The position numbers and the translations under genes were made by a program. 21,146 nt of DNA from Chara braunii (Eukaryota > Streptophyta > Charophyceae > Charales > Characeae), in the NCBI GenBank assembly GCA_003427395.1, contig BFEA01000052.1:458557-479702 (forward strand), written 5' to 3'. Under the pieces are notes generated by a model that was not told the DNA's origin, did no database searches, and saw only the letters and a program-made list of their open reading frames with translations. Below are positions 7,137 to 14,684 of this stretch, in pieces; position 1 is the first letter of the stretch, and each line of letters starts with the position of its first letter.

Positions 7137-7410
7137 GTGTTTAGAATATAGGCCTGCCTTTTTTTTAACGATGCCTCAAATATCTTCTGTTTAGAGTATA
7201 GGCCTGCTTTTTTTTTATTTTAAGTACGCACTCTCCAAGGATCGAACACATGACCTTCCTATCCGGAGGCAAACACTCAACCAAATGGTGAAGTGGACCG
7301 GGGTCCTGCTTTTTTTTTAACGATGCCTCTATCTGCTGTTTAGAATATAGGCCTGCCTTTTTTTTAACGATGCCTTTATCTGCTGTTTAGGAGATAGGCC
7401 TGCAGTATTC
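7137..7410. repeat. ~48-51 bp tandem repeat, split by an insertion
   Basis: The unit CTGTTTAGAATATAGGCCTGC, then T8-9, AACGATGCCT and ATCTG, starts near 7137, 7188, 7336 and 7384. The second unit is interrupted at 7217 by the tRNA-derived insertion and resumes at 7305. The last unit diverges after GGCCTGCAG. Confidence 0.85.
7217..7304 (-). mobile_element. 88-bp tRNA-derived SINE with 14-bp target duplication
   Basis: The insert is flanked by identical 14-bp copies of CCTGC plus nine T (7203-7216 and 7305-7318), a target-site duplication generated from one tandem-repeat unit. Read on the minus strand, it has an A-box-like TTGGTTGAGTGTTTG and a B-box-like TGTTCGATCC at roughly tRNA spacing, then ends ACTTAAAAT running into the A-rich duplicated target. 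The junction reads TT/AAAA on the minus strand, the target preferred by L1-type endonucleases. The insert is tRNA-sized, with almost no tRNA-unrelated body. It is not a functional tRNA: the acceptor arms do not pair well. Confidence 0.82.
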
Positions 7411-7441
7411 AACGACTCCTTCAAACAGTGTAACATAATAT

Positions 7442-7638
7442 GTAAAGGGCCGCTGGCGGCTGGACCCAATTTCGCGCAGGTGCAGCTCCCCCCCAACCAA
7501 CGGAACGGAGCCGTCAACAAAGCGGGATTGGTGGAGGGGGTGTCCGCTCCTACCGGCACCTCCCCCACACGCGCGTCCGGTGTTTTTTTCCAAAAAAAAA
7601 AAAAAAGAAAAAAAAAAAAAGAAAAAAAAAAAAGAAAA
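7442..7638 (+). mobile_element. A-tailed short interspersed repeat, copy 2
   Basis: This copy starts at GTAAAGGG and shares GCAGGTGCAGCTCC, GGAACGGAGCC, TCAACAAAG and a GGTGGAGGG block with the copy at 11504. It ends in a purine tail of A12-14 blocks separated by single G (7577-7638). The GCTCC/GGAGC hairpin is kept. It is a SINE-like family whose source RNA I do not recognise. Confidence 0.7.
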
Positions 7639-7890
7639 CTGCACACCCACACGGATGAGCTGTTGCGGTGTCGCAGTTAGAAACCTGGCCCACCTGAGAA
7701 TTGATTTGTTTTTGAGGCAAGTACACGTCGATGTCACTTTTTGGATTATAGAATTGGGCAAAGTCTCTTTCTTTCTGTGGAGCCAAAGGGTCTGATCCCA
7801 CATCACTTTTTTTTTGTTTTTTTTTCAAGTAAAAGTAACGAAAAAGAAGGATGAGGGGGGGGACGGGACGCCAAAGAAAACAGAGAACCC

Positions 7891-8100
7891 ATGGTCCCGA
7901 ATGCATCCGAACTCTTCCGTAAGTGTGGGGCGTGCACCACTGGGTGGACTGAGAAGGCCTGTCCCAATGGACAACCTTGCGGACAGGCGCACGTCAGAGG
8001 CCGCGCCCGAGCGGTATTGTGCGGCCTGTGGTGTCCGACGAAACAGTGCGGCGGGCCTCGGGGAACCGTGAGGGGCAAGACCGTGAGTGAAAAAAAATGA
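7891..8100 (+). CDS. Cysteine-rich open frame, possible exon
   Basis: From ATG at 7891 the frame encodes about 69 residues with nine cysteines in CxxC-like spacing (KCGAC, ACPNGQPCG, LCGLWCPTKQCGG), then a basic tail. A GTGAGT splice-donor-like site lies at about 8088 and GTAAGTG at about 7920. I recognise no domain family. Composition is GC-rich compared with the A/T-rich flanks. It could be a fragment of a zinc-binding or secreted cysteine-rich protein, or chance; the overlapping minus-strand frames are equally long. Confidence 0.22.
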   Translation: MVPNASELFRKCGACTTGWTEKACPNGQPCGQAHVRGRARAVLCGLWCPTKQCGGPRGTVRGKTVSEKK

Positions 8101-8190
8101 CGACGTAGGATTTCTTTTCGGGGAGAGGGTATGGGCCCCGACCTCTTTTCCAGAATGCCCCATAATGCCCCAATCATTTTTCCCGCAGTG

Positions 8191-8316
8191 TGCTCCCCCA
8201 AGGGACACGACATCAAACGTTTCCACAACGCCCTGTCGTTGGCGGAGTTCCCTTCATCTGTGGAAGGCGGTGGGATCCCTTCAAACACTCCTCCTCCTTT
8301 TTGCTTTTTACTTACG
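8191..8316 (+). other. Possible internal exon with good splice signals
   Basis: A pyrimidine-rich tract ending TTTTTCCCGCAG (to 8190) is followed by about 126 bp that are open in two frames, then by GTAAGTATT at about 8317, a near-ideal donor. One frame reads VCSPKGHDIKRFHNALSLAE and continues; I do not recognise the protein. No partner exon in matching phase is obvious, so the call rests on splice-site quality alone. Confidence 0.25.
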
Positions 8317-8354
8317 GTAAGTATTGTGGGATGGAACCCTAAGGTCGAGATCGC

Positions 8355-8497
8355 ACTGGCAAAGAGGATTGTGGTGAGTGTCTGAATGTGGCCGTGTTAG
8401 TGGACAGGTGCAAACATTTGTGATTGATCTACATTTCTGCATATCTGTGTGGAACACGTCCACATTCAGACTCTTATTCCAATCGTCTTTGCCAGTG
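8355..8497. repeat. 143-bp foldback element
   Basis: The arms 8355-8399 and 8453-8497 are 45-bp reverse complements with about eight differences (CACTGGCAAAGA...CTGAATGTGG against the reverse). The loop of about 53 bp includes TGCAGAAATGTAGATC on the minus strand. Half of the element is related to 4221-4320 on the plus strand. Confidence 0.78.
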
Positions 8498-8640
8498 GGA
8501 TCTGGCCCTAAGTCTTGGGATGGGTGACAGATAAAGAGGAGAGGAACAAGGAACAAATCCTTCTCTGCCTTTATGACCAACCTCCCCTCAATCGAACTGG
8601 TACTAGGGGCAACAGTCTTGGCAGCGGTGGTATTTCAACG

Positions 8641-8695
8641 CGCCACCATATATAGATGGCGGGGTAGGTTGTCGACATCCGAATCTACCCCGCCA
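8641..8695. repeat. Two alternative hairpins sharing one strand
   Basis: TGGCGGGGTAG (8657-8667) pairs perfectly with CTACCCCGCCA (8685-8695) across a 17-nt loop containing GTCGAC. The same TGGCG (8657-8661) can instead pair with CGCCA at 8641-8645. The two folds exclude each other. Confidence 0.7.
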
Positions 8696-8796
8696 CATAT
8701 CTTTTTTTTCATTTCTGGACCTCCACGAATCCGAGATGATGAGGACGATGAGGACATTCTAGCCAGGTGGTCTCATATTCCAGGACCTCCCCCTTC

Positions 8797-8801
8797 CCCC
8801 C

Positions 8802-8832
<31 letters not shown>

Positions 8833-8850
8833 AAAAAGAAAAAAAAAAGG
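8797..8850 (+). repeat. Poly-C tract joined to poly-A tract
   Basis: About 25 C residues run straight into A15, G and A8. The same C-then-A/G order occurs near 11608-11678 in a family copy, so this may be the tail of a related unrecognised insert. Confidence 0.7.
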
Positions 8851-8879
8851 ACATGCTGCTGGCCACCTTCCAACACCTT

Positions 8880-9360
8880 GTCAGGTGCCAGTTCTGCCAA
8901 TAGGCAACTTGGCATGGTAAATTCCCTGTCACAACAACCCTGGTCATTCATTAGCATCCTACAAAACTGAACTTCAAACAAAAAAAGGAAAGAAAGAAAA
9001 GAAAGATTCTGAAAAGAAAAGTGCCAGCAAAAGCAGGAACGAATCCATTAACCTCTGGTCATCACGACCTAATACGTGCAGATCTGGTCGCAAGTAGATC
9101 TCCAAGGTTCCTTCCATCCCATCCCATCCCTTTGCAAATTGTTTCAAGTTTCAACACCCTGACAACGAAGTCTTCTCGTCTCCGGAAATGTCTCGGTATC
9201 TCAGAGCGGATAGAGGTATTCCTATCTCTGCGGTGCAGGTAGCTGCCGATTACTGAGCTCTTTGGCAATTTACTACAGTAACCCCACAACCAATAGCGTT
9301 GGCCATTCTGACACCCAGCTTTTCGGAAAGCCACATGCTGGACTCGTTCGTGGACATCTG
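8880..9360. other. No gene recognised
   Basis: A (GAAA)n-like purine tract lies near 8983-9005 and a short ATCCC repeat at about 9116-9130. An 112-codon minus-strand open frame spans 9062-9400 but has no recognisable domain. Confidence 0.4.
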
Positions 9361-9631
9361 CACACAGTCTAGTACTCGTGGCCGATTCTGGCTGGTTCAA
9401 CGGATTACTGCTGCTTTTTTAATTCCAACTATACTTTTAGCAAATGTTTCCACTTTGATCTTGTTAAATATCCTACTTTTTTGGCATATGCATGTAGGAA
9501 TAGAGGAAATTCTAGCAGACTATATTCACCATGAAGTCTAGTACTGGTGGCAGATTCTGGCTGCACACAGTCTAGTACTCGTGGCCGATTCTGGCTGCGC
9601 ACAGTCTAGTACTCGTGGCGGATTCGGGCTG
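9361..9631. repeat. 34-bp repeat, one copy left and three copies right of the sdh4 fragment
   Basis: The unit CACACAGTCTAGTACTCGTG...GATTCTGGCTG occurs at 9361-9394, 9536-9563 (first six bases missing), 9564-9597 and 9598-9631. The last three are in tandem. The sdh4-like segment sits between the first and second copies, sharing TGGCTG with the unit at its left edge and GTCTAG at its right. Confidence 0.9.
9389..9535 (+). pseudogene. sdh4: Mitochondrial sdh4 fragment (succinate dehydrogenase subunit 4)
   Basis: The 49 codons encode a string typical of plant mitochondrial SDH4, the second membrane anchor of respiratory complex II. They include [11 protein letters not shown], a hydrophobic helix [11 protein letters not shown] with the conserved histidine, and [15 protein letters not shown] near the C-terminus. 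The frame stops two codons later (9539-9541) inside the flanking repeat, so the final helix of the family is absent. Upstream codons back to 9299 show no SDH4 similarity and no clear targeting peptide. AT-rich codon use contrasts with the neighbourhood. This fits a nuclear insertion of mitochondrial DNA (NUMT). A mis-assembled or true mitochondrial contig is less likely given the surrounding repeats. Confidence 0.8.
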
Positions 9632-9745
9632 CACAAGCAACTTACAAAGTTGAAGTTAATCAAAAAAGAACTCCCAAATGCCGGAGCCATCATCTGTGGC
9701 ATCTGTGCGTTTGAGCGTCAAGTTCCTGCAGTGGGCTGACTTCGT

Positions 9746-10012
9746 TCAAATTCCCCACCTATAACATCCTTGACAGAGGGGAGACGAATTGTTCCTTGCG
9801 GATAAAAATAAACTGACAGAATCTATTGGCTTCGTCCTGCCCGCCCCGACAGACGGCAGGAACTGAAACTCACAATGCGCGCACATGATACAGGCCAGAG
9901 GTGGGCTAGTGCGCTTCCCCATCCGGATGCCCACCTCCTGGTTTTTAGCAGCACACCCAGCATGTGCCCATACAAAGTGCATCCACTCCGGCCGCACAAA
10001 GCGACGGATCAT
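9746..10012 (-). CDS. Unrecognised open frame
   Basis: An 88-residue open frame with an even amino-acid mix, including WMHFVWAHAGCAAKNQEVG and a CxxC (CIMCAHC). It lies directly downstream of, and slightly overlaps, the frame at 9945-10289 on the same strand but in another phase, so the two may be halves of one protein split by an intron or a frameshift. No family recognised. Confidence 0.25.
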   Translation of the reverse strand: MIRRFVRPEWMHFVWAHAGCAAKNQEVGIRMGKRTSPPLACIMCAHCEFQFLPSVGAGRTKPIDSVSLFLSARNNSSPLCQGCYRWGI

Positions 10013-10289
10013 TGCAAAAGTTCAGCCTCCTCCAATGGTCGTAACCAATGGTTAATCCAATGGTGTCCCCTTGATCACGAGTCTTGACTCGAACAAGCAT
10101 CCGACCCGTAGCCGCATGAAAGGATATTAAAACCCACTTGACTGCATCCAAGATCTCCTCTTGCTGCAGTAATAGGCTAAACATATCTTTTATACTGTAT
10201 ACCCGAGCCAGTATCGTAGATTCACCCGTCTTCCTGAGGTTCCGATCAAAGCCAGGGTATCCGTCCGCAGGGATAGCGCCTCGGCGCCT
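9945..10289 (-). CDS. Unrecognised open frame, possible exon
   Basis: Open for about 114 codons after a stop at 10290-10292. The translation looks protein-like: KTGESTILARVYSIKDMFSL with an amphipathic stretch, then FHAATGRMLVRVKTRDQGDT, suggesting an alpha then beta arrangement. An ATG lies at 10184. I recognise no family and see no convincing splice sites. A B-box-like GTTCGAGTC inside it is probably chance. Confidence 0.3.
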   Translation of the reverse strand, partial: RRRGAIPADGYPGFDRNLRKTGESTILARVYSIKDMFSLLLQQEEILDAVKWVLISFHAATGRMLVRVKTRDQGDTIGLTIGYDHWRRLNFCNDPSLCAAGVDALCMGTCWVCC

Positions 10290-10396
10290 TCAAGTTCGAA
10301 GTGCCACTCTGCGCTCTGAAGGCAAGGTGGACAAAAGATGGTTAAGGGCTTTGCAACCGCCTTCAAGTTGCCAGTCCTCGCCGTTAGCTCGGCGGG

Positions 10397-10429
10397 ATAG
10401 CTTAGGCATAGCTTAGGCATAGCTTAGGC
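10397..10429. repeat. 11-bp tandem repeat, three units
   Basis: Three exact copies of ATAGCTTAGGC, followed by ATACG. Confidence 0.9.
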
Positions 10430-10704
10430 ATACGCAGCGGAACCACGTTTGTCCCATGATCTCACAAACGAACTCAATCCATCACTCTTCACAAATCATC
10501 CCTCGTTCCTGCAAACACATCCTCCTCCCAATTCCACCGTCTGTTTGACTGCCTTGTACCCAACGATCCTCACGGACTGGTTTATCATCCCTTCAACCTT
10601 CAAAGTACAAATTGAATCTTGATGTGGCACATTGGTTGGCCTGGCAGATTATAGCCATTGACTGGCTCTCTTGATGTGCAAATTTTGGTTCTACATGAAG
10701 TATG
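10430..10704. other. No feature recognised
   Basis: Unique-looking sequence without open frames of note, ending at the assembly gap. Confidence 0.5.
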
Positions 10705-10958
10705 NNNNNNNNNNNNNNNNNNNNNNNNNNNNNNNNNNNNNNNNNNNNNNNNNNNNNNNNNNNNNNNNNNNNNNNNNNNNNNNNNNNNNNNNNNNNNNNN
10801 NNNNNNNNNNNNNNNNNNNNNNNNNNNNNNNNNNNNNNNNNNNNNNNNNNNNNNNNNNNNNNNNNNNNNNNNNNNNNNNNNNNNNNNNNNNNNNNNNNNN
10901 NNNNNNNNNNNNNNNNNNNNNNNNNNNNNNNNNNNNNNNNNNNNNNNNNNNNNNNNNN
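10705..10958. other. Assembly gap (254 N)
   Basis: Continuous run of N. The right edge is a T-run (10959-10974), so the gap probably lies in a homopolymer or repeat. Confidence 0.99.
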
Positions 10959-10974
10959 TTTTTTTTTTTTTTTT

Positions 10975-11503
10975 AAACAAGGGCCCAGTAGCCAAGGCTC
11001 ATATTATGAATTTGAATACACCGCAGACACACGCCTCGGCCACTGCTCCCATAGAAACAGCTTCCCTGTACAACTAGAATGAGAAGGATCATTAAAAAAA
11101 AAAAAAAAAAAGATTTGAGCACTGAGCATTGATTGCTTCCCCAGGAGGGAAGGATTAACTCAGCCCCATGGACAATCGACTTCTGCCCTACTATACTGAA
11201 CCACCAATGATCAGTCCCTACAAAGCAAGATTTGGGGGGGGGGGATATGGCAGGGCAAAGCAATCGAGCACATCCCAGGTCCCAGTCACAAACCCTAATT
11301 GAATATGACCCACAGTAAATGTATCAAGGGAGGAAGAATTCAGCAATGAAGGGAAATCACCGGTCTTACAGCTAGCTCCATTTTTCTTTCTTTTTTCTTT
11401 TTCTTTTCTTTTTAATTACAATAATTACTCATTTGTGTGTTTTATCACTTGTATCATCATAACAGTCTGCATAACATGTTGCTTGGCTCCTTGCAATAAG
11501 TCT
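10975..11503. other. No gene recognised
   Basis: Contains an A-run at about 11094-11111, a G9-10 tract near 11234 and a T/C-rich tract near 11382-11415. No coding or RNA signal seen. Confidence 0.4.
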
Positions 11504-11678
11504 GTAAAGGGAAGCTAGACCCGGTTTCCAGCAGGTGTAGCTCCCCACCAATGGAACGGAGCCATCCAACAAAGGGGCGGTGGAGGGTATGTCTGCTCGT
11601 ATCAGCCCCCCCCCCCCCCCCCGCCACTGGTCTTTTTCTTTTTTTTTAAAAAAAAAGAAAAAAAAAAGAAAAGAAAAG
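11504..11678 (+). mobile_element. A-tailed short interspersed repeat, copy 3
   Basis: This copy starts GTAAAGGGAAGCTAGACCCGG and carries TTTCCAGCAGGTG and the GCTCC...GGAGC hairpin around CCACCAATGGAAC. It then has a GGTGGAGGG block, a C14 tract, and an A/G tail ending at about 11678. It is the best-preserved member for comparing with 4388 and 7442. Confidence 0.7.
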
Positions 11679-11799
11679 GTTGCTGACCCTCCAACTGATC
11701 TAGTACACCGCAGTTGACCTCAATGAAACGGGATTCTCCCTCCCCTTCTTTTCCTTCCCCCTCGCTTCACTTCCCTATTTTCTCCTGGAGTCAACTTCC

Positions 11800-11865
11800 T
11801 TTTTTTTTTTTTTTGGATCAGATATTAAACTGATGAAAACAGATACTACGCTTGATCTTAGCCAA
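11800..11865 (-). pseudogene. Truncated U2 snRNA with A-tail (retroposed)
   Basis: Read on the minus strand from 11865, the segment matches about 50 nt of U2: TTGGCTAAGATCAAG, then GTAGTA (the branch-point-recognition sequence), and ATCAGTTTAATATCTGAT (stem-loop II). I see about three substitutions from the conserved form. The first ~18 nt of U2 (stem I) are replaced by an A/G tract. Everything after stem II, including the Sm site and stem-loops III and IV, is replaced by 15 A residues (plus-strand T-run 11800-11814). A 3'-truncated snRNA with an A-tail is what LINE-mediated retroposition produces. It cannot function as U2. Confidence 0.88.
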
Positions 11866-11985
11866 TTTTTTTTCTTTTCTTTTCTTTTTCTTTCTCTTCC
11901 CTCCCCTACCCTCCCCTTTCTTTGCCTGCTCTTCCCTCCCCTTTATTTTCCTGCTCTTCCCTCCCCTTCCCTCCCCTTCTGTGCC
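11866..11985. repeat. Pyrimidine-rich low-complexity tract (plus strand)
   Basis: T/C-only sequence with CTTTTCTTTT, CCCTCCCCT and a duplicated TGCTCTTCCCTCCCCT-like unit (TGCTCTTCCCTCCCC near 11926 and 11952). Open frames through it are composition artefacts. Confidence 0.8.
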
Positions 11986-12164
11986 GGACCCGCCGGGATG
12001 GCGGTCCGACAGGATGGAGACGAAGGGTAGACGAGGGAGGAGATAAAGATGGAGCTGGAAGGGACAGCGCAGCTCCGACGCAGACTCAACACGCACGTAC
12101 TCCAAGATCTGCAAAAGTGAAGAATAATGAAAAACAGACTTGTGCTGGGGTATATTCCCAGCAG

Positions 12165-12312
12165 ACTGACTGACTGGACTGGACTGGCCTGGTACCGACA
12201 GTGGTACCGGGCAGGACTAGAACAGCACACGGCCTGTGGGGTCAGGCCACGGCCTGGTCCCACAGGCCGAACTGGGCAAAAAGCCAAATAGGCCCTGGCT
12301 GTAGGCCAGGGC
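12165..12312. repeat. Cluster of short perfect hairpins
   Basis: CGGCCTGTGGG (12230-12240) pairs with CCCACAGGCCG (12259-12269). GCCCTGGC (12292-12299) pairs with GCCAGGGC (12305-12312). A repeated GGTACC and (GACT)n steps lie at 12165-12210. Function unknown. Confidence 0.7.
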
Positions 12313-12420
12313 AGATGAAGGTCCGCTGCACGATCCTCAGACCTGTAATGGATCGCAAGAGCCATAAACACGTTATCCGCAAAAGCAGCGGAACTCTGCA
12401 ATAAAGAAAGCTGAGAAATC

Positions 12421-12466
12421 TAGGATGCGGAGCAAGCTCCATGCGGAGTCCATGCGATGCATCCTA
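12421..12466. repeat. 46-bp hairpin with TAGGATGC ends
   Basis: TAGGATGC (12421-12428) pairs with GCATCCTA (12459-12466). Inside lies a GGAGC/GCTCC hairpin and a repeated CATGCGGAG-like motif. It may mark an element boundary. Confidence 0.55.
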
Positions 12467-13265
12467 AGCTACATAATGTCAAAAGAAAAGCAAATGTNTG
12501 GTATACATATCCTAGCTAACAGCAGAAAATGAAATGTAGNATGATACAATCCTAAAGTCCTGGAGGCAGTGGCCTCAGTGCTGAAAGGAAAAGGGCAATA
12601 TGTCACAAGATAATGTCATGTCGCTGAACCACTAAGAGTGGGATGGTCTCAGAGGGGGTGAATGCAGCCTAAGAATCGAAACTCCTAAGGGCAGTCACAC
12701 ATGAAGGTGGGATAGGTCATCAGGCTCAAGGTGGGAGAGTGGTAGTGAAACAAAACCAATGACCCTAACAGATAGACCATCAAGGCGGGTAATGCTCGAC
12801 AAAAGGGCGACACCATGCAGGGTCGATCATGAAAAGGGGGAGTCTGGAATAGGGTGGAGCTATGCCGAACTGGAGGCATGCAATAGCCGGCGCTAGGGTG
12901 ATGAGGGCAGTGGGTGAAGGAAACATGCACACGACTCACCGACCGGGAGAGGGAGCTAGATCTGTGAGCAAGGAAGCTAAGATAACGCTACGGTCCCAAT
13001 GCCTATGCGATACCAAGGGAGAGCCAAACTCAAAGAGACCAAGCTAAGTGAGAACCATCATGCGACAGGGGCAAGGGAGTATGCAGGGTAGGGTGGTGAC
13101 GTGAAGTAGTCACGTCCAAAGTAGTTGAAGTCGTCGAAGTAGTCGATGAAGTAGCAGTGGGGTCGATGTCGAAGCAGAGCGGCAAAACGCTGACATCCTG
13201 AAGAAGAGTTGATGATGGGGTACCTGATGATGTGAGTCAGTGGGGAAAGATAGAGGATAAGAATG
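12467..13265. other. Probable 3' flank or untranslated end of the gypsy element
   Basis: No open frame or repeat structure is recognised; two single Ns occur (about 12498 and 12540). I looked for a copy of the segment at the right window edge, as expected for a 3' LTR, and for a polypurine tract on the minus strand, and found neither. The end of the element is therefore undefined. Confidence 0.4.
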
Positions 13266-14684
13266 TCAGTCATCGTAACGCGAAGGACGACGATGAGTGC
13301 GCTGTGGACGCTCGGAGGCGACCGTCTGCGGCTGAGGAACGGCCTCAGAGGGGGTGGGTGTCGTCCTCAGCAATCTCCTCAGCCGGAGGAGGAGGAAGAG
13401 GGTCAGTTGGCAGAGGGGGTGGGTGTCGTCCTCAGCACGATGAGCACGATCATATGCACGCTCCAACATCCTGGCAAACTGCAAGTGCTCGAGGGGCTCC
13501 CAAGTAGCCTCCTCATCAGGGAAGCCCTTCCAACACACAAGGTACTCGATGCGTGGAGGGGTATCGTCGGTAACTCGGCGTGATACGATGTCGGAAACAA
13601 CGAACTCCTCGTGACCGTCCACCATGATAGGTGGAGGGCGCTCATAAGGGCGTCTGGCGAAGCGCTTGAACGGTCTGCGATAAGGACGCAGCAAGGAGAC
13701 GTGGTAAACATCGTGTACGCGATCCTGTCGAAGGTAATCAGGTAGCTTCACACGGAAGCTGACCGGACTAGCGGCAGTATCAGAACCGACGGCCTGAAGG
13801 ATGCGGCATGGACCGAAGAAACAACGCCTGAACTTGCGAAGCGTATCTGCTTCGAGCTGTAAGTGGCGTGCGTCGACGAGCACATCGTCACCGACTTTGA
13901 ATGGATGATCCATTCGTGATCGGTTCGCTCGTGCGGCCATGCGAGTCTGGGAGTCGGCTAAACTCTCGTGTGCGCGCTTCATAATCGCCGACATGTGGAC
14001 GATCCAGTCGTCAAGCGCAGGGCAACGAGTGTCTGGGCGCAACCGTGATGGTCGTAGGAAATCCGCGGGCACGCGAGGGTGGTAGCCGAGGTCACAATAG
14101 AATGGCGACATCCCCGTGCCTGGCGAAACAGCGTGGTTGTACGCAATCTTCGCGTGGGTTAAGTGTAAGTCCCACTGCTGGTCATCCCTAACAAACTTTC
14201 GGAGGATATTACCGAGAGTTTTATTGGTGACCTCAGTCTGACCATCCGTCTGAGGGTAGTAAGACGATGAGAAGCGGAGCTGGGATCCGTACACCTCGTG
14301 TAGGCGTCGCCAGAATGTGCTGGTAAAGCGCCGGTCACGGTCGGAGATGATGCTCTGAGGTAAGCCGTGATCTCTCATAACTCGGTCGAAGACGATATCG
14401 GCGACCTCACGAGCGCTAATGCGATAGCGGCACGGGACAAAACGTGCACGCTTCGTGAAGCGATCAACGACGACCAAGATAGCATCATGACCGCGCTCAG
14501 TGGGTGGGCGGAGGGGACCAATGAAATCCATCGAGATGGACTGCCAACGACCCTCAGGTATGGGTAGGGGCTGAAGTAACCCATACGGAAGTGGTTCGCA
14601 CTGTTCACCTCCTGGCAGGTAGGACACTCCTGGATGTAGGCTTTGACAGAGTCCTTGGACTTCGGCCAGACGTATAGCCGGCAA
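13266..14684 (-). CDS. Gypsy integrase core and chromodomain (pol C-terminal part)
   Basis: A 472-codon frame. The integrase that inserts the element's cDNA has the catalytic triad at D53 (SMDFIGP), D115 (ISDRDRRF) and E151 (GQTEVTNK), giving the D-D-35-E spacing typical of the family. A GPY-type linker region (KLPDYLRQDRVHDVYHVS) follows at about 313-330. A chromodomain at about 359-410 contains YLVCWKGFPDEEATWEP; the usual lysine before WKG is cysteine here. Chromodomains steer chromoviruses to methylated-histone chromatin. The first 30 or so residues, before PYGLLQPLP, are out of the true frame, so this ATG is not the biological start. The tail contains a 65-bp duplication. Confidence 0.93.
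   Translation of the reverse strand: MPAIRLAEVQGLCQSLHPGVSYLPGGEQCEPLPYGLLQPLPIPEGRWQSISMDFIGPLRPPTERGHDAILVVVDRFTKRARFVPCRYRISAREVADIVFDRVMRDHGLPQSIISDRDRRFTSTFWRRLHEVYGSQLRFSSSYYPQTDGQTEVTNKTLGNILRKFVRDDQQWDLHLTHAKIAYNHAVSPGTGMSPFYCDLGYHPRVPADFLRPSRLRPDTRCPALDDWIVHMSAIMKRAHESLADSQTRMAARANRSRMDHPFKVGDDVLVDARHLQLEADTLRKFRRCFFGPCRILQAVGSDTAASPVSFRVKLPDYLRQDRVHDVYHVSLLRPYRRPFKRFARRPYERPPPIMVDGHEEFVVSDIVSRRVTDDTPPRIEYLVCWKGFPDEEATWEPLEHLQFARMLERAYDRAHRAEDDTHPLCQLTLFLLLRLRRLLRTTPTPSEAVPQPQTVASERPQRTHRRPSRYDD
13347..13437. repeat. 26-bp direct repeat spaced 65 bp in the pol 3' end
   Basis: AGAGGGGGTGGGTGTCGTCC plus CTCAGCA occurs at 13347-13372 and 13412-13437. A 65-bp step is not a multiple of three, so if it is a duplication it shifted the frame of the C-terminal tail after the chromodomain. 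Confidence 0.8.

Noticed and set aside
8034-8050. CCGACGAAACAG, identical to the 3' half of the hammerhead
   Set aside because: No CTGATGA or matching stem lies upstream within a plausible distance, so there is no ribozyme here.
8575-8660. Weak tRNA-like pattern on the minus strand (AGTTCGATTG and TGGCGCGTTG)
   Set aside because: The B box is poor and the boxes do not form a cloverleaf or lead into an A-tail.
10060-10160. tRNA-like boxes on the minus strand (GTTCGAGTC with an upstream TGCAGTCAAGTGGG)
   Set aside because: No acceptor or anticodon stems and no A-tail; it lies inside a protein-like frame. Probably chance.
11818-12401. Minus-strand open frames of 98-152 codons
   Set aside because: They run through the U2 fragment, the pyrimidine tract and the hairpin cluster, so they reflect repeats and not a gene.
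12405-13265. Possible 3' LTR of the gypsy element
   Set aside because: No similarity to the structured segment at 21045-21144 and no polypurine tract on the minus strand.
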